From assembly GCA_021371965.1 (NCBI GenBank), contig JAJFVE010000160.1, positions 1-64,000 of the forward strand: a DNA stretch of 64,000 nt. The letters are read 5' to 3'. Numbering within the stretch: the first letter of the stretch is position 1; each line of letters starts with the position of its first letter. This document shows positions 45,053 to 53,077 of the stretch, piece after piece. The translations under genes were made by a program, and so were the position numbers. The notes beneath the pieces were generated by a model. The model worked only from the letters and a program-made list of their open reading frames with translations. It was not told the origin of the DNA and did no database searches. This DNA comes from Planctomycetaceae bacterium (GTDB lineage Bacteria; Planctomycetota; Phycisphaerae; SM23-33).

Positions 45053-46981
45053 TTACGCCCTGTGCCGCCACCGCGACGCAGTGGCCGGCTCGTCCGTCAA
45101 TTCCACGTACGCCTGGTCAAGCCCCCGCTCCTCCATGACCCTGCCCAGCTTCATCGCGTCGAATAGCGTACGGCGCGTGGTGCCCAGCTTCCTAACCAGC
45201 TCCTCCCAGGGCAGCCTCTCTGGGCGACGAGCAAGAGCCATCGCCTGAGGTGCCAGCCTGACAGGCCCAGGGCTATCAAAGAGGTCAACCTCGATCGTCT
45301 CGCCCTTGAGCATGGTGTCGGTAGTGTCAATCGGGACGCCGCGAACCAACTGTCGCCACTGCTGCGGCAGCAGCGCCAACAAGTCGAGCTGGAACCTCGC
45401 GCGAAGAACGACAAGGCCGCAGTCAATACGTTGAAAGGGCACAGATCGAATCGACGATGTCATTTGCCGCAGCAACAGGCCCGCCTCGTCGCTATTGTTC
45501 AACAGCTTGGCTGCCGCGCGCTTCGCTGCCTCAATGATAGTCTCCGGGCTTACAGGTTCCAGTGCCGTCGGAGAAGACTGCTGGAGCGTCAGCAGTTCGG
45601 CAATGAGCATTTCTCGACGTGCTTGGAGGCCCCGGAGCTTGGTCTTGAGGATGTCCATATCGCCGCCGTCGGCGATCACGTCGACCACACGTGCGATTGC
45701 CCCGTCAATCCGTTCGATTTCCCGGTTCAATTGCGTGATCTTCTTGTCCACGTCGCCGCCTTCGGCTCGCATTCGCTGCGCAATCTCGACCATCGCTGCG
45801 GCGGCACCATCCATCTGAAGAAGCCGGTCAGCAACAGCGCCAAAGATGCGAGCGTGAGCGATCTTGCTCGTGACCGTCGCTCTATTCCAGCATTCGCCTT
45901 TCAGGCCATTGCCACAACGATAGCCGCCATCACCGCGACCTTGGCCGACCATCTTTCCGCCGCAGATCGCGCAGACAAAAAGACCGCCTAACGGCGTGCG
46001 TGACGCCCTCGGGATCCTGTAGCTGGGATTATCCCGACCCCGCGGATGGGATCCTCCTCGGTCGCGATCTGCTATGGCCTTGTTCGCCTGCTGCCAGAGC
46101 AGCCGTGTCACATGGGCAAGGTGGGGCATCTCGCGCCGACGAATATTGTCCGAGTCTACGAGAACCTGAACGTGTTTGCCATCCAGTTCCACCTTCTGCG
46201 ACCGGGTCCTGCCCTCTTCCTCGACGCCCATGTAGACGGGGTTCTTGATCATGGCCTTTATGTTTCGGTGGGTCCATTTCGTCGTCAGCGCGTTGGCAGG
46301 TTTATTCAATCCAGACTGAGTGAGGAAGCTGGCGACACTTCCCAGGGGATCGCCACGAGCCACTCGCTCGAAAGCTTCGCGAATGATGGGGGTTGCAGCA
46401 GAATCTATCTCATCAATGAAGGGTCCCTTGCCGGTTCGTGCGGTCCTCTGAGCATCGACCGGTTTTCGGAAATACCCGGGACGCAATGGCCCCATGGCGT
46501 ACCCACTGTCCCAGCGACCGTCGGCAGCACGACGAATGCGTCGGGCAACGTCTTCATTGTGCTGGGCGTGGTGGAACCCTTCGATCAGGAGCTTGAGCTG
46601 GTGGTCGCTGTCTGATGAATCAAAACAGTCGTTGACGGTGAGGATCTTGACGCGATTGTCTTTGGCCAGCTTGACCAGCAACTGCAGCCAGGTACTGTCG
46701 CGGTAGTAGCGGCTAAGGTCTTCTGCGATAACCGCATCAACGTCACGGCTCCCGATCAATTTCTTGACCGCATCGATCCCCGCGCGGTCCAGCTGTTCGC
46801 CGGAGACTGCTTGATCGAAAAGGACGATAATCTCAGCGTTGTCCCAATTATGTTCCCCAAGCCACCGTTTGCACAGGGATACCTGGTCGTCAATGCTCCT
46901 GCAGTTCTGTTCGTCGGTCGAGAATCTGGCGTATACACAGACTCGCCGACGTCGGCCATTTCCAGTCGCCGGCGCAACCAT
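45053..46981 (-). CDS. large serine recombinase
   Basis: 642 residues. The ATG at 46981 was chosen because VAPATGNGRRRRVCVYARFS is the natural beginning; the frame stays open further upstream across the att repeat without coding character. The catalytic resolvase domain (residues 10-150) has the nucleophile Ser in YARFSTDEQ and AVIAEDLSRYYRD. A recombinase domain follows (GYAMGPLRPGYFRK, then TQSGLNKPANALTTKWTHRNIKAMIKNPVYMG). A zinc ribbon comes next (FVCAICGGKM with YRCGNGLKGECWN), then a long coiled coil (KKITQLNREIERIDGAI). Such enzymes integrate or excise mobile DNA. It stands 205 bases inside the right att repeat. Confidence 0.92.
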   Translation of the reverse strand: MVAPATGNGRRRRVCVYARFSTDEQNCRSIDDQVSLCKRWLGEHNWDNAEIIVLFDQAVSGEQLDRAGIDAVKKLIGSRDVDAVIAEDLSRYYRDSTWLQLLVKLAKDNRVKILTVNDCFDSSDSDHQLKLLIEGFHHAQHNEDVARRIRRAADGRWDSGYAMGPLRPGYFRKPVDAQRTARTGKGPFIDEIDSAATPIIREAFERVARGDPLGSVASFLTQSGLNKPANALTTKWTHRNIKAMIKNPVYMGVEEEGRTRSQKVELDGKHVQVLVDSDNIRRREMPHLAHVTRLLWQQANKAIADRDRGGSHPRGRDNPSYRIPRASRTPLGGLFVCAICGGKMVGQGRGDGGYRCGNGLKGECWNRATVTSKIAHARIFGAVADRLLQMDGAAAAMVEIAQRMRAEGGDVDKKITQLNREIERIDGAIARVVDVIADGGDMDILKTKLRGLQARREMLIAELLTLQQSSPTALEPVSPETIIEAAKRAAAKLLNNSDEAGLLLRQMTSSIRSVPFQRIDCGLVVLRARFQLDLLALLPQQWRQLVRGVPIDTTDTMLKGETIEVDLFDSPGPVRLAPQAMALARRPERLPWEELVRKLGTTRRTLFDAMKLGRVMEERGLDQAYVELTDEPATASRWRHRA

Positions 46982-47186
46982 CGCCAAGAAAGGAAGGAGG
47001 ATGTCATTGGCGTTTGGCGTATTGCCATGCCGTGATATTTGTGCTGAAATTGTGCTGCCGCGATGCGCAAAGGGCGGTAAATCGAGGTAAGCAGGCGCAA
47101 ACGGGCGCAAAACCGCAAGCCCTTGCACGTGAAGCACTAGAATCGTAACATACGCTAGTGAAAGAGCATGGAGAGATAGGCGATGA

Positions 47187-47206
47187 CGAATCCCGCCCTC
47201 TCCGTT
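47187..47206 (+). repeat. attR, 20-bp direct repeat
   Basis: Exact repeat of 735-754 in the same orientation, without the rest of the tRNA. It marks the right edge of the island. Only the tRNA 3' end is present, as expected when the incoming element restores the tRNA at the other end. Confidence 0.9.
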
Positions 47207-47211
47207 TGAGT

Positions 47212-47248
47212 GTAGGGCGTGAGGCCTTTGCGGGTCTTCACGCCCTAC
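47212..47248 (-). terminator. hairpin downstream of the first GH29-like gene
   Basis: GTAGGGCGTGA (47212-47222) pairs with TCACGCCCTAC (47238-47248) and covers the stop codon region of the minus-strand gene at 47245. There is no T-run, so it may stop transcription weakly or protect the mRNA end. Confidence 0.45.
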
Positions 47249-48777
47249 TGTCGTATCTCCAGGCGCGGGGCGTTGGGGTTGGCCTTGGGGTCGTACGTTC
47301 CACTCTGATATTCCTTGGTCGTCAGCGGATACCGCGTCCAGTTGCCGCCCAGACCGCTGGCGGAAAGTCGCAGCCCGCAGTTGGGCGCCCCGGACAGCCA
47401 AGCCTTGACGATCTCCGTTACGTCCACGGCAACAGGTCCGGCCTTGCGGTCGTCGGCGACCGCCTCGCCCCCCGCAGCGATCGGCGTCTCGTACGGTTTG
47501 GCCGCATCGAGGGGTTGAGCCAGGCGGCTGACGACCAGCGGGCTGCCGGCAAATGGGGCCAGGCCGGTTTCGTTCAGATGCAGATACAGCACGGCCGACT
47601 GCAGCGGCTTGGTGCGGTCGATCTTCGACAGGTCGAACTGGAGGAATCCGCGGATGAAATGATGATGCTGCGTGCCCACCGACGTGGCCAGCCGCCCCTT
47701 GCAGCGGTCGGCCGGGCGGAAGCCCAGCGCGTCGGCGATGCGGCAGTCCCCAGCCACCAGCGTGGTGACGGTTGCCCCTGCCGGGGCGGCCGGCACGGGC
47801 GGGATATTCGGCATCTTAGGCTGATCGAGTTCGGTCAGCGGGTCGGGGTTTCGCGGCACGCTCATGGTCTTGTCGCCGATGGCCTTGAGCTGGCGAAGGA
47901 AGTTGGGATTGATCAGCCCGCTCTTCATCGGCGGGGTGTCCCACGTGGTCACGCCGCCGTTGGCGGCGATGTGCGAGGTGATCTCGGCCGCCTCGGCGTC
48001 GGAGAAACGCGGGAAGTTATCGCCGCGAGCCTCGACTTCTTTCCAGTTGGTGCACCATGCCAGCGCCAGGTGGGAGAGCATGTGCCACTGCGCCCCTTCG
48101 ATGAACCGCCCGTAGCATTTGCCCTCGCGCGCGGGGCGCGTGTTGCCAGCCGTGAAGTCATCATACGGGCTGTTGCGCTGCTGGCGCTTGGGGTTGGCAA
48201 AGCCCAGGATCGAGTCGGGATTGCCCGCACGGGCGGCCGCGGCGATGGCCTTCTGGCGGTCCTCCTGGAACGTCGAATTGTTATCGAGCCACCAGCCACT
48301 GACGCGCTTGCCGTACCGTAGCGACAACTCGCGAATGACCTTCTCGCTATGCTGCCAGCCGTCGCCGCCCATGCCCGTGGGATAGTAGAGCATCAGGCGG
48401 ATGTTCTTCTTCGCCAGCGAGTCCGCCAGGCGCGGGATCAGGTCCACCGCGGGCAGCTTGCCCCCTTCGTCCTGGGCGTTGGGACAGAGGGGAAATCCGT
48501 AGTGCGTCGCTGTGATGACGAAGTATCCCGCCTTGACATCAGCGAGCTGTTTGGCAAGCCCATCGGTGTCGAAGTTCGCCAGCGTCTTGTTCCATTCCTC
48601 GCGGTCCTTGATCCGCATCCACTCCGAGACAAAGTGGAACATGACCCCCCACCGCGCCTCATGGAACCAGTCCGTCCGGTGTTTCGCCGGCGCATCCGCC
48701 GCTGCACAGATCGGCGCGGCGCCCAGAACCACGCTCGCGAGAATGAGGGTGAAGCTCGTATGACGTTTCGTGGCCAT
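47245..48777 (-). CDS. secreted alpha-L-fucosidase-like (GH29-type) protein with DNRLRE-like domain
   Basis: 510 residues, AAAGGAAG upstream. Signal peptide LILASVVLGAAPICAAA. Residues about 30-320 resemble a GH29 barrel: DWFHEARWGVMFHFVSEW, AGYFVITATHYGFPL, RLMLYYPTGMG, and VSGWWLDNN where the Asp would be the nucleophile. Residues about 345-510 (HHFIRGFLQFDLSKIDRTKPLQSAVLYLHLN, VDVTEIVKAWLSGAPNCGLRL) are a DNRLRE/CBM96-like beta domain for carbohydrate or surface binding. It would act on fucosylated polysaccharides outside the cytoplasm. Two relatives lie at 58902 and 59986. Confidence 0.75.
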   Translation of the reverse strand: MATKRHTSFTLILASVVLGAAPICAAADAPAKHRTDWFHEARWGVMFHFVSEWMRIKDREEWNKTLANFDTDGLAKQLADVKAGYFVITATHYGFPLCPNAQDEGGKLPAVDLIPRLADSLAKKNIRLMLYYPTGMGGDGWQHSEKVIRELSLRYGKRVSGWWLDNNSTFQEDRQKAIAAAARAGNPDSILGFANPKRQQRNSPYDDFTAGNTRPAREGKCYGRFIEGAQWHMLSHLALAWCTNWKEVEARGDNFPRFSDAEAAEITSHIAANGGVTTWDTPPMKSGLINPNFLRQLKAIGDKTMSVPRNPDPLTELDQPKMPNIPPVPAAPAGATVTTLVAGDCRIADALGFRPADRCKGRLATSVGTQHHHFIRGFLQFDLSKIDRTKPLQSAVLYLHLNETGLAPFAGSPLVVSRLAQPLDAAKPYETPIAAGGEAVADDRKAGPVAVDVTEIVKAWLSGAPNCGLRLSASGLGGNWTRYPLTTKEYQSGTYDPKANPNAPRLEIRQ

Positions 48778-48793
48778 GAACTCTTCCTTTCAT

Positions 48794-48878
48794 GGGTGCC
48801 ATGGCGGCCGTTGTCCAGCCGCCATGTCCCCGACCTTTCCGCAAGCATGGCGGCTGAGAAACGGCCGCCATGGCGCCC
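48794..48878. repeat. 33-bp near-perfect inverted repeat between two minus-strand genes
   Basis: The left arm 48794-48826 and the right arm 48846-48878 are complementary except for a few bases (both contain GCCATGGCGGCCGTT and its complement) over a 19-base spacer. It lies in the gap between the GH29-like gene and the next gene. It may be a miniature mobile element or a long RNA hairpin. Confidence 0.6.
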
Positions 48879-48888
48879 GGTTTCAAGA

Positions 48889-50220
48889 TCACTTCTTTTC
48901 TTCGGTCCTGGGCGCCATCGTCAGTTTAATCAGTCGCCCATCCGCAGGGCGAAGCGTCAGCTTCACCTCGCGCTGGAACTTCTTCGCCTCTTCGCCGGCG
49001 GCGGGGATCAGTTCGGCACTTTGCACGCTCGGTCCAAACGTCAGGCTCACCTCGCGGGGCTTGAGGGCGTCCTCGCCCGTGAGGATCGCCGTGCGGGCGT
49101 CGATCAGCATGATGTAATGCGGCGTATTGGCGCCGCTTTTGAAATCGGCTTCCTTCACCAGCACGCCGGCCATCAGGCCGTCATCCATCTTCTCGATGAG
49201 TTTGCCCTCGCCGGCTATCAGGGCGCTCTTCATGATCTTGGCCTTGGTGTTGCCTGGCGCATCGGGCTTGGAATGGTACACGCCGATGCTGCGATGCCCC
49301 AGCACGCGCGGGCCGATCACATCGGCGACGAGCTTGTTGACATCGCGTGCGGCCGCGTAGCTCGGCCCGTTGGTCTGCCAGACCTCGCGGGCGGTCGAGT
49401 AACCGAAGTACACCACGCCCTGCGCGCCGTAGGCGATCGGCGCCAGCACCATGAAGCGGATCTCACTGGCCCCGTGCAGGCTGCCTTGCGCCTCCCCCTG
49501 GCCTTTGGACACTGTGGCGGCCGGGAGCATCGGCCAGAATGCCATGTTCGCCTCGTTGGCCATGCGCCGCCCCGACTCCATCCAGTCGCAATAGTCCTCG
49601 CGCTTGTCGTGGGCCCAACCTTTGTTGTCGTAGCCGAAACCGTCGTGCTTGAGCCGCCCGAAGGTCTCCAGGCTCAAAATCGCCACGCCCGCCTTAGCCT
49701 GGCCCTTCACATCGCTGCAATGCGCGATCCAAGGGAAAACACCGGCCTTGAGGTCTTCAACGGCCTTGGCATCGGCCGCCAGCCGCGCGGGCATGGCCCG
49801 GCCGTACTTGGCGCCCACCTGGTAGCCGACGACGGTCTCGCTGGTATACTTCTTCGCCGCGTCGGCAACGCTCATCCCCTGCTCGATCGGGTGCGTGCGC
49901 TTCGTGCCGTAGACATCCTTCTCCTTGAGTGTGTCGGACACCATGAGGCTGACGATCTGCTTGACCTTGGTCTTCTCGTAGAACTGCGCCATATATCCGG
50001 TCTCGATGGCCACGTTAAAGTTGGCGGCCTCGAGGTTCTTGGCGTAGTCGAGCGTGTAGTCGGTACCGGGGTAGTTGTGGAAGCAGAACGCCGCGATGCC
50101 GAAGGCCTTGAACTTGTAAGGCTTCATGCATTCCAGCGGCTGGTTGAGTTCATCGTCCGCCGCCGAGGCCGTAGCCGCCGCGACCAGAGCCAATACGCAA
50201 GTCCACATCAGCTTCTTCAT
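48889..50220 (-). CDS. secreted putative glycoside-hydrolase-like protein
   Basis: 443 residues from the ATG at 50220 (AAAGGA 7 bases upstream). Signal peptide LMWTCVLALVAAATASAA. The middle reads like a (beta/alpha)8 barrel with FKAFGIAAFCFHNYPGTDYTLDY, ANFNVAIETGYMAQFYE, VFPWIAHCSDVKG and FMVLAPIAYGAQGVVYFGYSTAREV. The end has a beta domain (KPREVSLTFGPSVQSAELI). The layout recalls GH42-type or related beta-galactosidase-like proteins, but the family is not certain. It faces away from the GH116 gene and shares its promoter region. Confidence 0.55.
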   Translation of the reverse strand: MKKLMWTCVLALVAAATASAADDELNQPLECMKPYKFKAFGIAAFCFHNYPGTDYTLDYAKNLEAANFNVAIETGYMAQFYEKTKVKQIVSLMVSDTLKEKDVYGTKRTHPIEQGMSVADAAKKYTSETVVGYQVGAKYGRAMPARLAADAKAVEDLKAGVFPWIAHCSDVKGQAKAGVAILSLETFGRLKHDGFGYDNKGWAHDKREDYCDWMESGRRMANEANMAFWPMLPAATVSKGQGEAQGSLHGASEIRFMVLAPIAYGAQGVVYFGYSTAREVWQTNGPSYAAARDVNKLVADVIGPRVLGHRSIGVYHSKPDAPGNTKAKIMKSALIAGEGKLIEKMDDGLMAGVLVKEADFKSGANTPHYIMLIDARTAILTGEDALKPREVSLTFGPSVQSAELIPAAGEEAKKFQREVKLTLRPADGRLIKLTMAPRTEEKK

Positions 50221-50334
50221 GACAATCCTTTCCATTAATGAGGCCATTAGTGTAACCCGACTCGATTGTTCCAGCATTCCAACATTCCATTATTCCGTTC
50301 TTCGACTACAATCCAGCTTCTGAAAGGACACGCT

Positions 50335-52986
50335 ATGCCCACACTTAGCAGCTCGATCACACATTGCGGCGGAATTCCTCTGGGCGGCCTGGGGACCGGT
50401 TCAGTTGAGATCTGGCCCGACGGCTATTTCCACCAGTGGCAGATCTTCAATCTCGGCCGCTGGGCGGCGTATCAACCGGACAAGCCCGTCGCGCCCGAGC
50501 CGAAGATGGATATCGGCGGCCTGACGTTTTATCTGCGCACGCGGGAAGGCGGCGGCGAGCCGCTCACGCGGCGGCTGGGCATGCGCACCGACCAGCACAA
50601 TCTCTACTCCTTCGCATGGCTCAAGAGCGTCGAGCAGATCGACTTCACCGGCGCGTACCCGATGGCCGCGCTGGAGTACATTGATGACGACCTGCCTGTG
50701 GCAGTCGAGGCGGCGATGTTTTCGCCCATGATTCCACACGACGCGCGCACCAGCGGCACGCCGGGCTTCAGCGCCGTCTTCACGCTGACGAATCTGACCG
50801 ATGAGCCGGTCGATGTCTCACTGATGGGCCTGCTGAACAATCCCGTCGCCGCCGGCCTTGATGACCGCCGGCTCACCAACACGATCTCACGCGACCATGG
50901 CGCGACGTTCCTGACGAAGGCGACGGCGTCGCGCGAAAAGTTACAGACCGTCGGCAGCCTGAGCCTGGGCGTCTCGGGCGGCGACGCGAGTTGGCTGGCG
51001 GGCGAGTACGAGAGCTATATCGGCGGCATCTTCGTATCGCACTGGTCGGCGGGGCAAACGCCTTACGGCATGGCGCACGAGAGCCTCTTTCACGAGTTCC
51101 GCCGCGACGGGCGGCTGCCCTCACTGGGCGGCGGCAATAGCCCATCGGGGCTGCTGACGTTGTCGGCCGAGGAGATCGCTGCCCTGCCGCCGCGGCAGCA
51201 GAAGGCCCTGCTGGAAGAAATCCTGCAGCAGCCCTTCGCGCACTATCTCTGGCGGCGGGTGAAGGAGGTCGAGCCCGCGATCCTGCGCGGACGCGAGGGC
51301 GTCAGCCTCTTCCTCAACCAGGCTCGCGTCCGCCTGGACCACCTCGCCGGGCGCGATCGCAAGGGCGGCAACTGGGGCACCGGCGCCCTGTGCTCGACGC
51401 TGACCTTGGCCCCGCACGAGCGGCGGCAGGTGCGATTTGTGCTGGGCTGGCACTTCCCCTACCACTACAGTGCGCGCGGGCCGGTGCTCGGCCATGCGTA
51501 TGAGAACTGGTTCAAGGACGCCGGCGAGGTTTCGCGGTTCCTGATGGCCAACGCCCCCGACCACCAGCGCCAGGTCGAGCAGTTCACACACGCACTCATG
51601 GACACCACGCTGCCCGACGAGATGCCCCAGGCGTGGTCGGCCCAACTCTCCACCCTGGCCAAGTGCACCTGGTGGACCAAGGACGACAAGTTCGCCGTCT
51701 GGGAAGGCCTGGGCTGCTGCGGCTTCCACACCACCGACATCACTTACCAGGGCTCATTCAGTATCCTGGCGCTGTTCCCCGAGTTGCAGCAGCGCCAGAT
51801 GAAGATGGGCGCCAAGTTCCAGCGTGCCGACGGGCGCGTGCATCACTTCTTCGTCCCGGACCTTTCTGCTGTCGATGGCGGTTTCGACCGCGTCGACATG
51901 AACCAGCAGTTCGTGCTGCTGGCCTGCCGCGACTATCTCTGGACCGGCGACCGCGCGTACATCCGCTCGCTGTGGCCGCACATTGTGGCGGCGATGAACA
52001 ACACCGCCGCCCTCGACGCCGACGGCGACGGCCTGCCCGACCACGACACCTGCCGCAACACGTACGACGCGTGGAACTTCGCCGGAACGCCCTCGTACAT
52101 CGCCAGCTTGTGGCTGGGAGCTCTGCTTGCAGGCGCGCGGATCGCCGAAGATCTCGGCCACGCCCGCCAGGGGGCCGCGTGGCGGCGGTTGCTGAAGAAG
52201 GCCTCGGCCAGCTTCGACAAGAAGCTGTGGAACGGCGAATATTACAGCCTGTGGGTTGACGGCCGCGACCGCGACGAATGCTGCATGACCGACCAGATCG
52301 ACGGGGAGTGGTTCACCGGCCTTATCGGCCTGGGGTCGTGCCTGCCGCGGCAGCGCATCACCGCTGCCCTGGAGGCCATCGTGCGGCACAATTTCAACAG
52401 CGAAGACGGGCTGCTCAACGCGACCTATCCCAGCGGGCGAAAGAAACGCCTCTGCACGTACCGCAATCTGCAGGCGGCCGCGCCATGGACGGGCATCGAG
52501 TACGCCATGGCCTCGATGATGCTGGATTTCGGAATGCCCGGCCCGGGCACCGCCGTGGTGCGGAACATCCACGACCGCTACCTGCGCGCGGGGCGGTTCT
52601 GGAACCACGTCGAATGTGGCGATCATTACTACCGCGCGATGTCAAGCTGGGCCGTGCTGCTGGGCGCGACGGGATTCAAAATCGACGTCCCACGCCAGAG
52701 CGTGACCTTCGCCCCGGCACTGGCCGACGACCAATGCCGCGCGCCCTGGGTCTCCTCCACCGGCTGGGGCAACTTCTCCCAAGGCCCCAGCGAGTTCACC
52801 CTGCGATGCCACTGCGGCCGACTGAGCTTCAAGCTGCTCAACCTCCACCTCCAAGGCAAGGTGGCAACCGTGCGCCTCAACGGTCGCAAGATTCCGGCAA
52901 CAATCTCGCTCCGGCGAGGCGAGGCACAAATCACGCTCGCCCGCGCGGCCGCGTTGACGGAAGGCGATGTGCTGACCGTTCAGTAA
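50335..52986 (+). CDS. GH116-family glycosidase (bile-acid beta-glucosidase type)
   Basis: 883 residues from the ATG at 50335 (AAAGGA 7 bases upstream). It starts with the GH116 signature GGIPLGGLGTGSVEIWPDG. The N-terminal beta domain is followed by the (alpha/alpha)6 barrel with WEGLGCCGFHTTDITYQGSF, ADGDGLPDHDTCRNTYDAWNFAGTPSYIASLWLGAL (catalytic Asp region), QIDGEWFTGLIGLG and GIEYAMASMMLDFG. It hydrolyses beta-linked glucose, xylose or related sugars. There is no signal peptide, so it may act in the cytoplasm on oligosaccharides freed by the secreted neighbours. Confidence 0.88.
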   Translation: MPTLSSSITHCGGIPLGGLGTGSVEIWPDGYFHQWQIFNLGRWAAYQPDKPVAPEPKMDIGGLTFYLRTREGGGEPLTRRLGMRTDQHNLYSFAWLKSVEQIDFTGAYPMAALEYIDDDLPVAVEAAMFSPMIPHDARTSGTPGFSAVFTLTNLTDEPVDVSLMGLLNNPVAAGLDDRRLTNTISRDHGATFLTKATASREKLQTVGSLSLGVSGGDASWLAGEYESYIGGIFVSHWSAGQTPYGMAHESLFHEFRRDGRLPSLGGGNSPSGLLTLSAEEIAALPPRQQKALLEEILQQPFAHYLWRRVKEVEPAILRGREGVSLFLNQARVRLDHLAGRDRKGGNWGTGALCSTLTLAPHERRQVRFVLGWHFPYHYSARGPVLGHAYENWFKDAGEVSRFLMANAPDHQRQVEQFTHALMDTTLPDEMPQAWSAQLSTLAKCTWWTKDDKFAVWEGLGCCGFHTTDITYQGSFSILALFPELQQRQMKMGAKFQRADGRVHHFFVPDLSAVDGGFDRVDMNQQFVLLACRDYLWTGDRAYIRSLWPHIVAAMNNTAALDADGDGLPDHDTCRNTYDAWNFAGTPSYIASLWLGALLAGARIAEDLGHARQGAAWRRLLKKASASFDKKLWNGEYYSLWVDGRDRDECCMTDQIDGEWFTGLIGLGSCLPRQRITAALEAIVRHNFNSEDGLLNATYPSGRKKRLCTYRNLQAAAPWTGIEYAMASMMLDFGMPGPGTAVVRNIHDRYLRAGRFWNHVECGDHYYRAMSSWAVLLGATGFKIDVPRQSVTFAPALADDQCRAPWVSSTGWGNFSQGPSEFTLRCHCGRLSFKLLNLHLQGKVATVRLNGRKIPATISLRRGEAQITLARAAALTEGDVLTVQ

Positions 52987-53077
52987 GCAAAACATTCTGC
53001 CGTTGTTGACAGCGCCGCGGCGCTAAGTACGATGGCGGCATATGGATCGTTCTCTGCTGTTGGGGAAAGGATCGCCC

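Noticed and set aside
46982..47401. N-terminal extension of the serine recombinase across the att repeat
   Set aside because: The added 140 residues have no recombinase character and would include translated tRNA end sequence. The ATG at 46981 matches the natural start of the catalytic domain.
48349..50238. A 629-codon plus-strand frame
   Set aside because: It lies opposite two secreted minus-strand proteins that have signal peptides and ribosome sites. It lacks a recognisable domain and spans the long inverted repeat.
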